Below, in pieces: positions 1-11,896 of a stretch of 64,000 nt of DNA (position 1 is the first letter of the stretch; each line of letters opens with the position of its first letter). A model generated the notes under the pieces. The model was not told the DNA's origin, did not search any database, and worked only from the letters and a program-made list of their open reading frames with translations. The position numbers and the translations under genes were made by a program. This DNA is from Vibrio penaeicida (GTDB lineage Bacteria > Pseudomonadota > Gammaproteobacteria > Enterobacterales > Vibrionaceae): positions 3,162,001 through 3,226,000 of the forward strand of contig NZ_AP025144.1 of assembly GCF_019977755.1 (NCBI RefSeq), in the 5' to 3' direction.

Positions 1-541
1 TTAGAACAATTCTAAAGGAGAATTTTGTTTCCTTAGAGATTTTGCAAGGAAGCGTAACTGTATCTAAAATTTCAACACCACTACCCATTTTGTCGAGAAA
101 CTCTTGAGTGATCGGTTTGTCCACTCGTACAACGTATTCTTTCTCGTGGGAATTTCCTGCACGTAAAATCTTATTAACAATATCGCCATCGTTGGTTAGG
201 AAAATCAGTCCATCGGAAGGTTTGTCTAAACGACCAATTGGGAATATGCGTTTTCTATGACCAACAAAGTCAACAATGTTGCCTTCAACGTGACGTTCTG
301 TTGTGCAGGTGATCCCCGTGGGTTTGTTAAGTGCAATGTAGATTGGCTTTTCTTTTTGCCTTAAAGGATTTCCGTCGATCAGCACGTCGTCTGTTGGCAA
401 TACCTTCACACCCATTTCAGGCAGATCACCATTAATGGTCACTCTACCCTGCTCGATTAATTTGTCGGCTTCACGGCGCGAGCAATACCCAGTTTCACTA
501 ATGAATTTGTTTAGCCTTTTGGCTTCAGATGTCTGAGACAT
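1..541 (-). CDS. rluF: 23S rRNA pseudouridine synthase RluF (3' part cut by window edge)
   Basis: Pseudouridine synthase of the RsuA/RluB/E/F family, which in E. coli modifies U2604 of 23S rRNA. About 180 residues are visible from the ATG at 541; the frame stays open to base 1, so the C-terminal third (family length near 290) lies outside. The N-terminus is an S4 RNA-binding domain ([20 protein letters not shown]), followed by the catalytic motif [10 protein letters not shown], whose Asp is the expected nucleophile, then FLTNDGD and KEYVVRV. The gene is read leftward, away from smrA, with a 77-bp gap. The assignment to RluF rather than RluB/RluE rests on remembered similarity of the S4 domain and of the region after the catalytic loop. 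Confidence 0.88.
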   Translation of the reverse strand, partial: MSQTSEAKRLNKFISETGYCSRREADKLIEQGRVTINGDLPEMGVKVLPTDDVLIDGNPLRQKEKPIYIALNKPTGITCTTERHVEGNIVDFVGHRKRIFPIGRLDKPSDGLIFLTNDGDIVNKILRAGNSHEKEYVVRVDKPITQEFLDKMGSGVEILDTVTLPCKISKETKFSFRIVL

Positions 542-618
542 ATTGATATTTTCTCTTTTGTTAACGTTTCACAACGGATGACAATCGGTGTGAACCAGCG
601 GGATTTCCGCCTTAAAAA

Positions 619-1200
619 TTAGCTCATTCTTTTCTGATGACGCTCTCGATTTTCGAGCTTTTTTTCTGCACTTTTTTTCAACATGACATACACAGCACCT
701 GTTCCGCCATGGAATCGTTGCGCACTATGAAAACACATCACTTCTTGGATTTGGGATAACCAACTCACCACATAACTTTTCATCAATGCCGGAGGGTTAG
801 AACGCTCGCCTTTACCATGAACAATCACAAGTGTTCTAATATCCAATCGCTGACACTGTTTAAGAAACTTAACCACTTCATCTCGCGCATCTTTCAGCGA
901 TTTCTTGTGCAAGTCTAGTCGCGCTTGAATCGGGTATTTCCCAAGCCTTAACTTTCGATAAACTCCATCCTGAACACCCGGTTTTTGGTATTCGACCATA
1001 TCATCTGGCTTTAGCATAGGCGCATGTTCTAAAGACAAATATTCGGGGTCATCTTCTGATAGAGACATCGCAGCTTCGCGCTTTGCAAGTTGCACATCGG
1101 TCACTTGGTGTTTTTTCTCGTGAATAGCCGTGTCGTTTTTGATAGGAGTGACATCACTCATCATTTGCTGAAAGAGATCCAGCTCATCATCTTGAGACAT
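619..1200 (-). CDS. smrA: Smr-domain endonuclease SmrA (YdaL type)
   Basis: A 193-residue protein with a C-terminal Smr domain: LDLH at residues 95-98 and the HGKG motif at 128-131, both expected for this nicking-endonuclease-like fold. The segment GVQDGVYRKLRLGKY and the tail ENRERHQKR resemble E. coli SmrA/YdaL much more than SmrB, hence the symbol. The N-terminal ~80 residues are charged and probably act as a linker. SmrA proteins are described as DNA nicking endonucleases; a role on RNA or ribosomes is known for SmrB, so the substrate here remains inferred. Read in the same direction as rluF. Confidence 0.85.
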   Translation of the reverse strand: MSQDDELDLFQQMMSDVTPIKNDTAIHEKKHQVTDVQLAKREAAMSLSEDDPEYLSLEHAPMLKPDDMVEYQKPGVQDGVYRKLRLGKYPIQARLDLHKKSLKDARDEVVKFLKQCQRLDIRTLVIVHGKGERSNPPALMKSYVVSWLSQIQEVMCFHSAQRFHGGTGAVYVMLKKSAEKKLENRERHQKRMS

Positions 1201-1271
1201 AAGTTCATCTCGAATGCATCATCAACAGATGAACGGATTATATACCCAAGTGATGGGAATATGGAGTGTTA

Positions 1272-1311
1272 GAAAAAGAAAAACCGAAGAAAGCAGTCCA
1301 CTCCCTTCGGT
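1272..1311 (-). terminator. Rho-independent terminator of the DUF3149 gene
   Basis: On the minus strand, ACCGAAG and CTTCGGT pair across a 15-nt loop and are followed by TTTTTCTTTTT. It lies 25 bp downstream of the stop of the small DUF3149 gene and upstream of smrA, so it separates the two transcripts. Confidence 0.7.
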
Positions 1312-1336
1312 GCAATTTAGTTAATTGCTAAGCGAT

Positions 1337-1477
1337 CTAGTGAGGAGATTTGTCATTCAATACTTTATAGACGAAGTAGGTGCCGAAAAACAGCATCAGT
1401 CCAATTGCGCCGAATATAACTATCATTGAAGACAGCCCTATAGCATTACCAAATAGGAGATCTAGCCAAAAGTCCAT
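1337..1477 (-). CDS. Tiny DUF3149 membrane protein (46 aa)
   Basis: A 46-codon gene with a strong ribosome-binding site (GGAGGAAAC directly before the ATG at 1477) and its own terminator. The protein starts MDFWLDLLFGNAIG and continues into one long hydrophobic helix (about residues 15-40, rich in I, G, F and L), ending NDKSPH. This matches the remembered DUF3149 pattern (WLDLLFGN-IG-LS-IVIFG-IG), a family of very short single-pass inner-membrane proteins of unknown function in vibrios and relatives. The SD, helix and terminator together make a real gene likely despite its size. Confidence 0.75.
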   Translation of the reverse strand: MDFWLDLLFGNAIGLSSMIVIFGAIGLMLFFGTYFVYKVLNDKSPH

Positions 1478-1668
1478 GTTTCCTCCGTCAGTGCTGAAAG
1501 ACAAGGTTAACGTTAATACTCGATGGATTACTCAGTACTGATCTAGATCAACAGTAATACCGACGTGACGACTTTGTTTCTTTTGATGTGTTTTTAATCA
1601 CATTTAATTACTAATCGCTCACCATCTAACCACACCGTCAATAAGTTAAAAATTATTGATAAAAGTGC

Positions 1669-1696
1669 TTGCGTCTGTCGTCAGAAACCGTATTAT
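1669..1696 (+). promoter_or_regulatory. Sigma-70 promoter of tRNA-Pro
   Basis: TTGCGT (1669-1674), a 16-bp spacer and TATTAT (1691-1696), followed by the GC-containing stretch acgcatcc. The tRNA begins 40 bp downstream. Confidence 0.6.
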
Positions 1697-1736
1697 ACGC
1701 ATCCATCTTGAGGCAAAGCCTTGAGATATAAAGAAT

Positions 1737-1813
<77 letters not shown>

Positions 1814-1820
1814 CATTTTA

Positions 1821-1848
1821 AAACCTCGTCTTCGGACGAGGTTTTTTC
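1821..1848 (+). terminator. Terminator of tRNA-Pro
   Basis: AACCTCGTC and GACGAGGTT pair around a TTCG tetraloop and run into TTTTTTCG, eight bases after the tRNA CCA end. Confidence 0.85.
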
Positions 1849-1875
1849 GTTTTAGCGACCTATATATCTGCGTCG

Positions 1876-1989
1876 CATGTGGATCGGGGTCTGGAAGCCC
1901 AGCCGCGTCGAATCCTCTTTCACCAAACACATTTTAAAGTGTCCTCTTCGGTCGTGGTTTATCTTTTTGGCGATCTATTTGTCTGCGTC
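1876..1989 (+). repeat. Decayed tandem copy of tRNA-Pro 3' half plus terminator
   Basis: Bases from 1876 re-align to 1761 onward with a constant offset of 115 bp. GCATGTGG matches GCATCTGG, TCGAATCC and TCACC of the T-arm/acceptor end recur, ACATTTTAAA recurs exactly, TCTTCGG of the terminator recurs with a broken stem, and both copies end in CTGCGTC (1868-1874 and 1983-1989). The copy can no longer form a tRNA. It is either a relic of tandem duplication or of an integration event at the tRNA 3' end. Confidence 0.8.
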
Positions 1990-2009
1990 AAACACCGTAA
2001 GAATCGTAT

Positions 2010-2483
2010 TTAAATGCAAAGGTCGACAAATTGAGCGCGAGTTAGTTTGGATAGATCTTCAGGCGTGAGCTCTATTTCCAACCCACGCTTTCCGGCACTC
2101 ACGCACATAAGATCTAAAGCGAGTGCAGAGGAATGAATAAAGGTTGGTAGTGCCTTCTTTTGTCCGATTGGGCTAATTCCTCCCACAATGTAACCAGTAG
2201 TCTTCTGAGCAATGCTTGGATCCGCCATATCCGCTTTTTTACTCTTCGCCGCTTTGGCTGCGAGTTTAAGATTCAATTTACTTGCAACAGGTATAACGGC
2301 AACGGCCAGGTTTTTATCTTGTCCATCGAGGCTAAACAATAACGTTTTGAAAACACACTCCGGGTTCTGCCCCAAAGCCTCAACGGCTTCAAGCCCATAA
2401 TTCTGGTTACTTGGATCGTGTTTGTACTGATGGACCTTATGGGGGACGTTTTTCTTTTTCGCTAAATTGATGGCTGGTGTCAT
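2010..2483 (-). CDS. ybaK: Cys-tRNA(Pro) deacylase YbaK
   Basis: YbaK/EbsC-family trans-editing enzyme that hydrolyses Cys-tRNA(Pro) produced when ProRS mischarges tRNA-Pro with cysteine. Recognised by MTPA at the start, FKTLL, the conserved KKADMADP, TGYIVGGISPIGQKK and GKRGLEIEL, which run collinear with E. coli YbaK. I start at the ATG at 2483, giving 157 residues and the canonical MTPA N-terminus; the ATG at 2498 would add five residues and sits on the T-run of the upstream terminator with no SD. The gene ends 197 bp from a tRNA-Pro gene, its substrate's gene. Confidence 0.93.
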   Translation of the reverse strand: MTPAINLAKKKNVPHKVHQYKHDPSNQNYGLEAVEALGQNPECVFKTLLFSLDGQDKNLAVAVIPVASKLNLKLAAKAAKSKKADMADPSIAQKTTGYIVGGISPIGQKKALPTFIHSSALALDLMCVSAGKRGLEIELTPEDLSKLTRAQFVDLCI

Positions 2484-2497
2484 GCGTACGATTTCCA

Positions 2498-2528
2498 TAA
2501 AAAAAGGCGAAGCATTCGCTTCGCCTTT
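2498..2528 (-). terminator. Terminator downstream of ushA remnant
   Basis: A 10-bp stem AAAGGCGAAG/CTTCGCCTTT with a 6-nt loop; on the minus strand it is followed by seven or more T. It ends at the edge of the ybaK start region. Confidence 0.8.
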
Positions 2529-2557
2529 ATCAAATCGTAATTTCCGCTATGGGTCAA

Positions 2558-3835
2558 TTACTTGTATACCATTTCGCCTTTTGGCTCATACGCATTTACG
2601 TTAATTGGGCTGTTGCTTTCTAGGTAGTCCTTCAAAACTTCAGCATCAACAAATCCTGTGTTTACGTGACCAGGGTGACCAGACAGCTTAGGATAGCCGT
2701 CGCCGCCTGCTGCGTTGTAGCTAGGAACGGTAAAGCGGTAAGTTTTCGCTTTGTCTAGAGCTTTCCCACCCACTTTTACATTACTTACTTTGCCATTAGC
2801 AACGGTCATAGAAATGCCAGCGAACTGTGCATAAGCACCAGAATCAACAGGCTTAGTTGCTACAACGTTAAGGTAATCCAATACTTCAGCACCAGACATG
2901 TCAGTGTAAGTTAGAATATTGGCAAATGGCTGAACAGTAAGTACGTCTTTGTACGTGACCTCACCTTGCTCAATTGAATCACGAACACCACCAGAGTTCA
3001 TTACCGCAAAGTCCGCTTTAGCACGTTGCATGTGTGCTGTCGCAATCAAACGACCAAGGTTAGTTTGGTTGAAGCGAACAACGTTACGGTCACCTTCCAG
3101 CTTGCCGTTGGTTTCTGCAATCTTAACGTTTAGCTCTGCCTGACCTTTTTCTTGGTATGGCTTAAGGAATGCGAGTACCGTTGGATCTTGTGCAATTTCG
3201 TCTTCAATTAGGACACGCTTCTTCTTACCGTCAACTTTAATTTTCTTCTTCAAGTTAACAGGAATTAAATCGTAGCTGACCATTTGAAGTTCACCGTTCG
3301 TGAATTCAAAATCAGCGCGACCTACGTATTTGCCCCACTCATGAGCTTGAACAATCCAAGTGCCGTTTTGCTGATCTGGCTTACATTCGTCAGAAGGTTT
3401 GAACTTCTTCTTCGCAACGTTTGGACCTTCCATACAAACAGGTTCTTGAGAGTGACCACCTACGATCATGTCCAAAGAACCTTCATCTAAGTAACGAGCC
3501 AACGCAACATCACCAGGAGCGTTAATGCCACGCTTACCGTCTTCATAGTGACCCATGTGTGTAACCGCGAAGATAAGATCAGGCTTTTCAGACTTCTCTA
3601 GTTCAGCAATTAGCTTTTTCGCTTCTACTTTTGGATCACGGAAATCTAGGCTACTGATGAACTCAGGGTTACCAATTTTCGCCGTATCTTCTGTCGTTAG
3701 ACCGATAACCGCAATCTTGATGCCTTGCTTTTCAAAAATATGATAAGCCTGATATTTACGCTCGCCCGTTTCTTTGTCGTAAATATTGGCAGAAAGCATA
3801 GGGAACCCGCTCCATTTTAACGTGGCGTGCTTCAT
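2558..3835 (-). pseudogene. ushA: 5'-nucleotidase/UDP-sugar hydrolase UshA, N-terminus missing
   Basis: 425 residues collinear with the C-terminal three quarters of E. coli UshA (about 550 aa): [76 protein letters not shown] and AGGDGYP. Similarity begins near UshA residue ~125. The signal peptide and the first metal-binding block (the DxH and GNHE motifs) are absent, and a TAG lies directly before the first ATG. Without export signal or half the di-metal site the product should be inactive. The lost 5' end coincides with the truncated 5' end of the chemotaxis gene at 3841, so one deletion probably removed both heads. A collapsed assembly is the alternative. Confidence 0.85.
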
Positions 3836-3840
3836 CTATT

Positions 3841-5628
3841 CTTTTTGAGCAAACGCGTCACGGTGTTTACAGCCGCGCGATAAGCTTATCGAATACCGCT
3901 GTCGAATCTCTGGAATACTGGCTGGTGTCTCACAAGGATGTAGTGGATGCCGCCGCTACTGTTAATTCGCTAGAAGAAGCCATTGTGGCATTACCTCAAG
4001 CGAAAAAAGCAGGCAGATTCGATGAAGTATTTTTCGCGCAAATGAACGGCGACGTTTATCTTGCAGGCACATCTACTCCCTACCCTGAGTTTGATGCTCG
4101 CGGTCGCGACTGGTTTAAGCAAGCTTCTAACCAACGTAAAACCGTGGTATCAAAACCGTATGTTGGTGCCCAACAAGGTCACACCATGCTAACGATATCG
4201 ACTCCGGTGTACGCTAACGGTCAAATGATTGGTATCTTGGGTGCGGACCTTAAGCTGGGGTCGATTCAAAAAAACCTCAACAGCTACCAAGTAGGCGACA
4301 ATGCGTTCGCTATGATGCTTAATGAAGGGGGAACCATCTTATCTCACCCTCAAGAGTCGTTACTGATGACGCCTTTTAACCGCTACGCTCCAAAACTCTC
4401 TAACACTGCGATTCGTTCTGCATCGGATGAGAACCGAATTGAGATATCGATTCGCGGCGGTAAAGAGAAACTTCTTTACTTTGCTTCAGTACCGAACAGC
4501 GACTGGATTTTTGCATTGGAAATGGACCGTGCAACGGAAGAAGCCAACCACGACGCTCTTCTTAAACAATTGATTTTTACTGGCATCATAGTCGCGTTGA
4601 TCGTACTTTTCGTTATCTGGTGGATGGTTTCTTTCCAGCTGAAAGGGCTTACTCAAGTCAGTAAAGCGCTGGAAGAGATCTCAGAGGGTGATGGGGACCT
4701 AACGCAACGAATTACCATTCAATCGAACGACGAAGTTGGCAAGCTTGCTGCAAACTTCAATCGATTTACAGAAAAAATGCATTTGCTCGTATCGAACATT
4801 CACAACTATTCAACTCAATTATCGAGCCAAGCCGATATCACTTCTCGACACGCCAATGAGAATGCCCATCGCATCGACCACCAGCAACAAGAAATCAATA
4901 TGGTGGCAACGGCAGTAACCGAGATGTCAAGCGCTACTCAAGAAATCGCCAGCAATGCAGAAAACACAGCCAGAGAAGGGGCTGCAACGGTTGAGATCTC
5001 TAATCAAGGTGAACGTGAGGTACTCAATAGCCAAGAGTCTATTCTTTCTCTTGCCTCAGACATCAGCGATGCCACTTCTGTTATCCAAGAGCTTGAAATG
5101 CATGCTCAGGAAATCAGTGGCATTTTGTCGACGATTCAGGAAATCGCAGAGCAAACCAATCTATTGGCATTGAATGCAGCTATCGAGGCGGCGCGTGCCG
5201 GTGAGCAAGGTCGCGGGTTTGCGGTAGTTGCAGACGAAGTTCGAGTCTTAAGCCAACGAACGCATGATGCGACAGGCGAAATCAACCGCAATATTGATAC
5301 GCTTCAAAGTACGACTCAGCGTGCAGTGTCTTCTATGCAAATCAGCCAGAATAATGCAGAGAAAGCTGTCACTGACGCTCGTATTGCATCAGAAAGCCTT
5401 CAGCGAATTACTCAGTCCGCCAATATGATCAACGACATGGCAAGCCAAATTGCGGCAGCAGCAGAAGAGCAATCTTTGGTGACAGAAGAAATTACTCGTA
5501 ACACCAACGAAGTAAAAGACGTTTCTCAGGCTCTTGCGGAGCAAGCGCAAGACGCAAGTGCACAAGCTTCAGAGCTGAACAGTATTTCTGGTGAACTCTA
5601 CCAAGAAGTGTCTCGATTCAAGCTTTAG
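3841..5628 (+). pseudogene. Methyl-accepting chemotaxis protein (dCache type), N-terminus missing
   Basis: The in-frame sequence is already receptor-like upstream of the first usable start (GTG 3925): [19 protein letters not shown] reads through, back to a TAG at 3799, with no ATG. So the first cytoplasmic and transmembrane segment is lost. What remains is a dCache-like sensor ([40 protein letters not shown]), one transmembrane helix ([18 protein letters not shown]), a HAMP domain ([15 protein letters not shown]) and the signalling hairpin tip [20 protein letters not shown] with [12 protein letters not shown]. Without TM1 the sensor should not reach the periplasm correctly. A terminator follows at 5657. 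Confidence 0.8.
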
Positions 5629-5656
5629 ACCTGTAAAAGTCCAAGCACAATAAACA

Positions 5657-5686
5657 CAAAAACGGGCATTAAAAGCCCGTTTTTTT
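5657..5686. terminator. Bidirectional terminator between MCP and kdsA
   Basis: AAAAACGGGC and GCCCGTTTTT flank ATTAAAA; T-runs occur on both strands, serving the two convergent genes. Confidence 0.88.
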
Positions 5687-5734
5687 CACTTCAATTAGCT
5701 AGCGCTAGTACGCTGATATTTATCTGAAACCAGC

Positions 5735-7409
<1,675 letters not shown>

Positions 7410-7412
7410 GAT

Positions 7413-7796
7413 TTAACCTAACAATACCGGTACTTTCGTAACAGCAAGTTTCCCTGCCATAGCCAACCATCCTAGCGCACCAAAAAAGGCAAACGCTCGT
7501 AACAATTGGTTCTTACCTAATTTTAATGCAAAAAATCCAAGGGCAATGTAAGCCAGCACACAAGTTATCTTTTCAGTTAACCAAAGCCCTGCTGGTGTAA
7601 ACGGTACAAAGCCCGTGATAGCAACCAATCCCACACCAGACAACAACAAAAGTGTGTCGTTAATGTGAGGTGATATTTTGAGAAATTTATTTTCTAATAC
7701 TGGCGATTTAGCCACCATCAATGCATACCGAAGAACAAACAGCAATACACTGATCGCAATCGTAAGCATGTGGAAATGTTTTAGCGCTATATACAT
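7413..7796 (-). CDS. sirB2: SirB2 family membrane protein
   Basis: 127 residues with four hydrophobic helices (about 8-26, 45-65, 75-97, 103-123). The pattern HFHMLTIAISVLLFVLRY near the start and P-H-NDTLLLLSG-GL in the second helix are typical of SirB2/YchQ. It sits between prmC and sirB1 as in E. coli. Function unknown. Confidence 0.88.
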   Translation of the reverse strand: MYIALKHFHMLTIAISVLLFVLRYALMVAKSPVLENKFLKISPHINDTLLLLSGVGLVAITGFVPFTPAGLWLTEKITCVLAYIALGFFALKLGKNQLLRAFAFFGALGWLAMAGKLAVTKVPVLLG

Positions 7797-7860
7797 AATA
7801 ATTATCTTTTTTATATGTACTCAGTACATTGCTCATCAATAAGGACGATATCGCCCTTTA

Positions 7861-8727
7861 TCAAGACTGAAAGCGACCCAGCGTCACTCTGTCGTTTCCG
7901 GTGTAATCTTGTTCTGTCACTACATCGACATACCCTAGTGACGTTAAAACATCTCGCACTAGCAAGCCTTGCTCAAAGCCGTGCTCCATTAAAAGCCAAC
8001 CGTCTTCAGAAAGATAAGAACGTGCGTTATCAGCTATGTAGCTCAGATCCGCCATTCCTTTCTCTTCTGCAACAAGCGCACTCATCGGCTCAAATCGAAC
8101 ATCACCTTTCTCAAGGTGTGGGTCGCAAGCGTCAATATAGGGTGGATTACTTACGATACAAGCAAATTTCGTTCCCTCAGTAATAGGGGAAAACCAACTT
8201 CCTTGTAAAAATGAAGCATTTCGTATAGTTAAACGCGTTGCGTTCTCTGTAGCCAGTTTTTGAGCTTCAATACGAATGTCGACGCCTGTGACCTGTACCG
8301 AGGGCAATTCACTGGCTATCGCCAATGCAATGGCACCCGTCCCAGTTCCCAAATCAAGCACTTCTCCTGTAACGCCAGACATCTTATCCAACGCCAGTTC
8401 AACTAGGCGTTCAGTGTCGGGTCGAGGGATCAATGTTGATGGTGACACCTTTAACGGCAACGACCAGAATTCTCTTTCACCTACAATGTAGGCGACGGGC
8501 TCTCCGGCCAAACGTCTTTCTAAGAGAGAGAGAAACGTTGTATTCTGTTCGGTCGTCATTGCTCGCTCAGGCCAAGTCAGCAGGTAGCTTCTCGGTTTAT
8601 CCAGTGCGTGGCAAAGCAATACAGCCGCGTCCAGCGACGGCGAATCACTGCCGCTGGCTATCAATTGTTCTGTTGCCGCTTTTAAAGTGGCTTCAATACT
8701 TGCAGGCATACCTAGCTCACTAGTCAT
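7861..8727 (-). CDS. prmC: Release factor glutamine methyltransferase PrmC
   Basis: SAM-dependent enzyme that N5-methylates the GGQ glutamine of RF1 and RF2. 288 residues: an N-terminal helical domain (LLCHALDKPRSYLLTWPE, REFWSLPL, LIPRPDTE), then the SAM loop VLDLGTGTGAIALAIA and the catalytic VSNPPYID. It lies 17 bp after prfA, whose product is its substrate, so enzyme and target are co-transcribed. Start ATG 8727; an internal ATG at 8709 is also possible. Confidence 0.96.
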   Translation of the reverse strand: MTSELGMPASIEATLKAATEQLIASGSDSPSLDAAVLLCHALDKPRSYLLTWPERAMTTEQNTTFLSLLERRLAGEPVAYIVGEREFWSLPLKVSPSTLIPRPDTERLVELALDKMSGVTGEVLDLGTGTGAIALAIASELPSVQVTGVDIRIEAQKLATENATRLTIRNASFLQGSWFSPITEGTKFACIVSNPPYIDACDPHLEKGDVRFEPMSALVAEEKGMADLSYIADNARSYLSEDGWLLMEHGFEQGLLVRDVLTSLGYVDVVTEQDYTGNDRVTLGRFQS

Positions 8728-8744
8728 TAGCGTTCAACATGCTG

Positions 8745-9833
8745 TTAGTTTTGATCTGCTAATGCCGCTAGTTGATCCGCTTGATGCTCTTGAATCACGG
8801 GATCAACCAAGCTTTGTAGATCGCCTTCCATCACCTCGTTCAAACGGTACACCGTTAGATTGATACGATGATCAGAAACACGACCTTGAGGGTAGTTGTA
8901 GGTACGAATTCGATCACTTCGGTCGCCAGAACCTAATAGGTTGCGTCGAGTTGTTGACACTTCTTCTGCTCGCTTGGCTTCTTCAGCTTGGGTAATTCGC
9001 GCAGCCAGAACCGACATCGCTTTCGCTTTGTTCTTGTGCTGTGAACGCTCATCTTGACACTCAACCACTGTACCTGTAGGCAAGTGAGTAATTCGGATGG
9101 CTGAGTCAGTGGTGTTAACGTGCTGACCACCTGCGCCCGACGCTCGGAAGGTATCGATTTTCAGATCCGATGCTTTGATTTCTGGAATTTCTGCTTCTGG
9201 GATCTCCGCCATAATGGCAACAGTACAAGCTGAAGTGTGTACGCGACCTTGAGATTCTGTTTCTGGTACGCGCTGAACACGGTGACCACCAGATTCAAAT
9301 TTCAATACGCCATAAACCCCTTCACCGACCACTTTCGCAATCATCTCTTTGTAACCGCCGTGTTCCGATTCATTGGAGTTCACAACTTCAACTCGCCAAC
9401 CACGTTTCTCAGCATATTTGCTGTACATGCGGAACAAGTCACCCGCAAAAATTCCCGCTTCATCGCCACCTGCACCCGCTCGGATTTCTAGGAAGCAGTT
9501 ACGGTCATCATTAGGATCTTTAGGCAGTAAAAGAATCTGAAGCTCGTCCGCTAAATTTTCAATGGACGCTTTTGCTTCTTTGATTTCTTCTTGAGCCATT
9601 TCACGCATTTCGGCATCGTCTTCTTTCGCCATCTCTTCTGCAGCCTCAAGATCTTCTTGCGCTTGCTGATAAGATTGGAAGCATTTCGTGACTTCTTCCA
9701 ACTGAGAGTATTCTTTCGAAAGGGCGCGGAACTTGTTTTGGTCGCCAATGATGTCTGGATCGCCAAGCAAATGCTGGACTTCTTCATAACGCTCTACCAG
9801 CGTTTGAAGCTTGGTCAAAATAGAAGGTTTCAT
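8745..9833 (-). CDS. prfA: Peptide chain release factor 1
   Basis: RF1 decodes UAA and UAG. 362 residues, full length. The peptidyl-hydrolysis motif GAGGQHVN and the [15 protein letters not shown] region are present. The PxT tripeptide that reads the stop codon appears as PET within [10 protein letters not shown]. coli has PAT, and the middle residue varies among bacteria, so this is normal. C-terminus [15 protein letters not shown]. Between hemA and prmC, as in enterobacteria. Confidence 0.97.
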   Translation of the reverse strand: MKPSILTKLQTLVERYEEVQHLLGDPDIIGDQNKFRALSKEYSQLEEVTKCFQSYQQAQEDLEAAEEMAKEDDAEMREMAQEEIKEAKASIENLADELQILLLPKDPNDDRNCFLEIRAGAGGDEAGIFAGDLFRMYSKYAEKRGWRVEVVNSNESEHGGYKEMIAKVVGEGVYGVLKFESGGHRVQRVPETESQGRVHTSACTVAIMAEIPEAEIPEIKASDLKIDTFRASGAGGQHVNTTDSAIRITHLPTGTVVECQDERSQHKNKAKAMSVLAARITQAEEAKRAEEVSTTRRNLLGSGDRSDRIRTYNYPQGRVSDHRINLTVYRLNEVMEGDLQSLVDPVIQEHQADQLAALADQN

Positions 9834-9851
9834 AATGTTCTTAAAATCAGT

Positions 9852-11108
9852 TTAGGAGTCTTCGAGTCCGAGACTCTGACGTATAACAGTTAATTTGGCG
9901 GGTTCACCCTGCTCTGCTGCACTTTGCAGCGCACGCGTGGGAGCGTGAATCAACTTGTTGGTTAACTTATTGCTAAGCTCGATAAGAATTTTTTCCGGAT
10001 CACCGCCCGAAGACAGCGATTGCAAACTTCTAGAAAGCAGCTCTTCACGGATACCATTCGCAGATTCGCGGTAGTCTCTAATACTATCTACCGCTTGCAG
10101 AGAACGAAGCCAAGTCATAAACCCAGCACTTTCTTCTGCCACAATGGCTTCCGCTTGTATGGCTTCGACTTTTCTTTGCTCTATATTCTTATCAACGATG
10201 GATTGAAGATCATCCACTGTATATAAATAGGCATCGTCCAGTTCAGAAACTTGTGCTTCTACATCTCTAGGCACCGCAATATCAACAATTAATATCGGTT
10301 GATGCCTGCGGGCTTTTAAAGCCGTTTCTACCATTCCTTTCCCTATGATCGGCAACGGACTTGCTGTGGAACTGATAACAATATCAGCTTTTGGCAAATG
10401 ATCAGGTATTTCCGGCAAACTAATCACTGACGCACAAAAATCTTCCGCCAGTGTTTGTGCTCTTTCACGAGTACGGTTCGCGACAATCATTTTTTTACAG
10501 CCATGACCATCAAGGTGTTTGGCAACCAACTCTATGGTTTCACCTGCACCGACCAACAATACTGTTGTCTCTTCAATCGATTCGAAAATGTGTTTTGCTA
10601 GTGTGCATGCAGCGTAAGCTACAGACACCGCATTACCACCAATCTCAGTTTCAGTTCGAACACGCTTAGCAACAGAAAACGCTTTCTGAAAAAGCTTCTC
10701 CATTGTAGCGTCAACGGCCTTACTATCACGAGCATCCGAAAACGCCTGCTTAACCTGACCTAAAATTTGGGGTTCACCCAACACCAAGGAATCTAACCCA
10801 CAAGCCACTCTCATCAAATGTTTGATGGCAGATTGTTCTTCATGGATATACAGGCTGGGCATTAAATCGGTTGAATGGATACCGTGAAAATCAGTCAACC
10901 AATCGATTATCTGACCTTTTCCTGCATTTTTGACGTCACAATATATTTCTGTGCGATTGCAGGTTGAAAGGATCACTCCACCGTTAATACTTGAATTATT
11001 GGCAATATCAGATAGTGCTTGGGTCAGCTTGTCTGGAGAAAATGCAATTTTTTCTCGCAATTCGACCGACGCCGTATTGTGATTGATACCAATGACAAGC
11101 AAAGACAT
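9852..11108 (-). CDS. hemA: Glutamyl-tRNA reductase
   Basis: First committed step of C5-pathway haem synthesis: NADPH reduction of Glu-tRNA(Glu) to glutamate-1-semialdehyde. 418 residues. Catalytic Cys50 sits in [30 protein letters not shown] and the NADPH-binding [17 protein letters not shown] with VANRTRERA are clear, and the C-terminal helices dimerise. First gene of the leftward block, divergent from lolB across 140 bp. Confidence 0.97.
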   Translation of the reverse strand: MSLLVIGINHNTASVELREKIAFSPDKLTQALSDIANNSSINGGVILSTCNRTEIYCDVKNAGKGQIIDWLTDFHGIHSTDLMPSLYIHEEQSAIKHLMRVACGLDSLVLGEPQILGQVKQAFSDARDSKAVDATMEKLFQKAFSVAKRVRTETEIGGNAVSVAYAACTLAKHIFESIEETTVLLVGAGETIELVAKHLDGHGCKKMIVANRTRERAQTLAEDFCASVISLPEIPDHLPKADIVISSTASPLPIIGKGMVETALKARRHQPILIVDIAVPRDVEAQVSELDDAYLYTVDDLQSIVDKNIEQRKVEAIQAEAIVAEESAGFMTWLRSLQAVDSIRDYRESANGIREELLSRSLQSLSSGGDPEKILIELSNKLTNKLIHAPTRALQSAAEQGEPAKLTVIRQSLGLEDS

Positions 11109-11248
11109 GTAGTGAGAGATCTCTGTCCGAAAATACTGTAAGAGCTTGAATTTTACTTTATGGAAGCACCTATTTAAAGGGGGGATTTAAACACGATGTC
11201 ATTTAAGTGATATAGTGAGCGCCGAATTAGCGTTATGTGGAGCAAAGA

Positions 11249-11896
11249 TTGACTATTCTACTCATTTCACCTATCACCCAATTTGTTCGTGCCTTGAGAA
11301 GCTCTTCTGCACTGTTTGTCGCTTCAGTAGCACTTTTACTTTCTGCTTGTACCACCCTTCCAGAGACGACCAATCAACCTGTCGACTGGGTTTCACATCA
11401 AAATCAGCTAGAATCACTCCATGAATATGCCCTGACAGGGAAAATGGCTTACATCAGTGAAAGTAAGCGCCAGAGCCTGAATTTCTATTGGAAAAAAACT
11501 CATAACTCAGAAGAACTTCGTCTAACTACCTTGCTTGGTCAGACCGCGTTATTGCTTAACATTGATGAAAATGGAGCAACCGTCGTCACCCATGAAGGGG
11601 ACACGTATCAGCACGTTAGTGGCAATATTCTGATTAAGCGTCTTACCGGTCTCAGTATCCCGATTGATCAGTTAAGTGAATGGATAAAAGGTTTACCTAT
11701 CGATGCTGACTACTACCAACTTAACGAAGAGAATACGTTAAGTGGCTTAACAAAGCAGATAGATGGTCAAGCTTGGGAATTAAACTTTAATAAATACACC
11801 CAACAAAATGAATTCGTATTACCGTCGAGCCTGACGTTAGTACAGGACAAAACAAAGTTAAAAATTGCCGTTTCAAAATGGATAGTCTCTCAATGA
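11249..11896 (+). CDS. lolB: Outer-membrane lipoprotein receptor LolB
   Basis: Receives lipoproteins from LolA and inserts them in the outer membrane. It has a lipoprotein signal peptide ending LLLSAC (lipobox Cys), followed by a LolA/LolB beta-domain ([49 protein letters not shown]). I choose TTG at 11249 because GGAG lies six bases before it; GTG 11237 would add four residues with no SD. It overlaps ispE by four bases (ATGA), so the two are probably translationally coupled. Confidence 0.92.
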   Translation: MTILLISPITQFVRALRSSSALFVASVALLLSACTTLPETTNQPVDWVSHQNQLESLHEYALTGKMAYISESKRQSLNFYWKKTHNSEELRLTTLLGQTALLLNIDENGATVVTHEGDTYQHVSGNILIKRLTGLSIPIDQLSEWIKGLPIDADYYQLNEENTLSGLTKQIDGQAWELNFNKYTQQNEFVLPSSLTLVQDKTKLKIAVSKWIVSQ

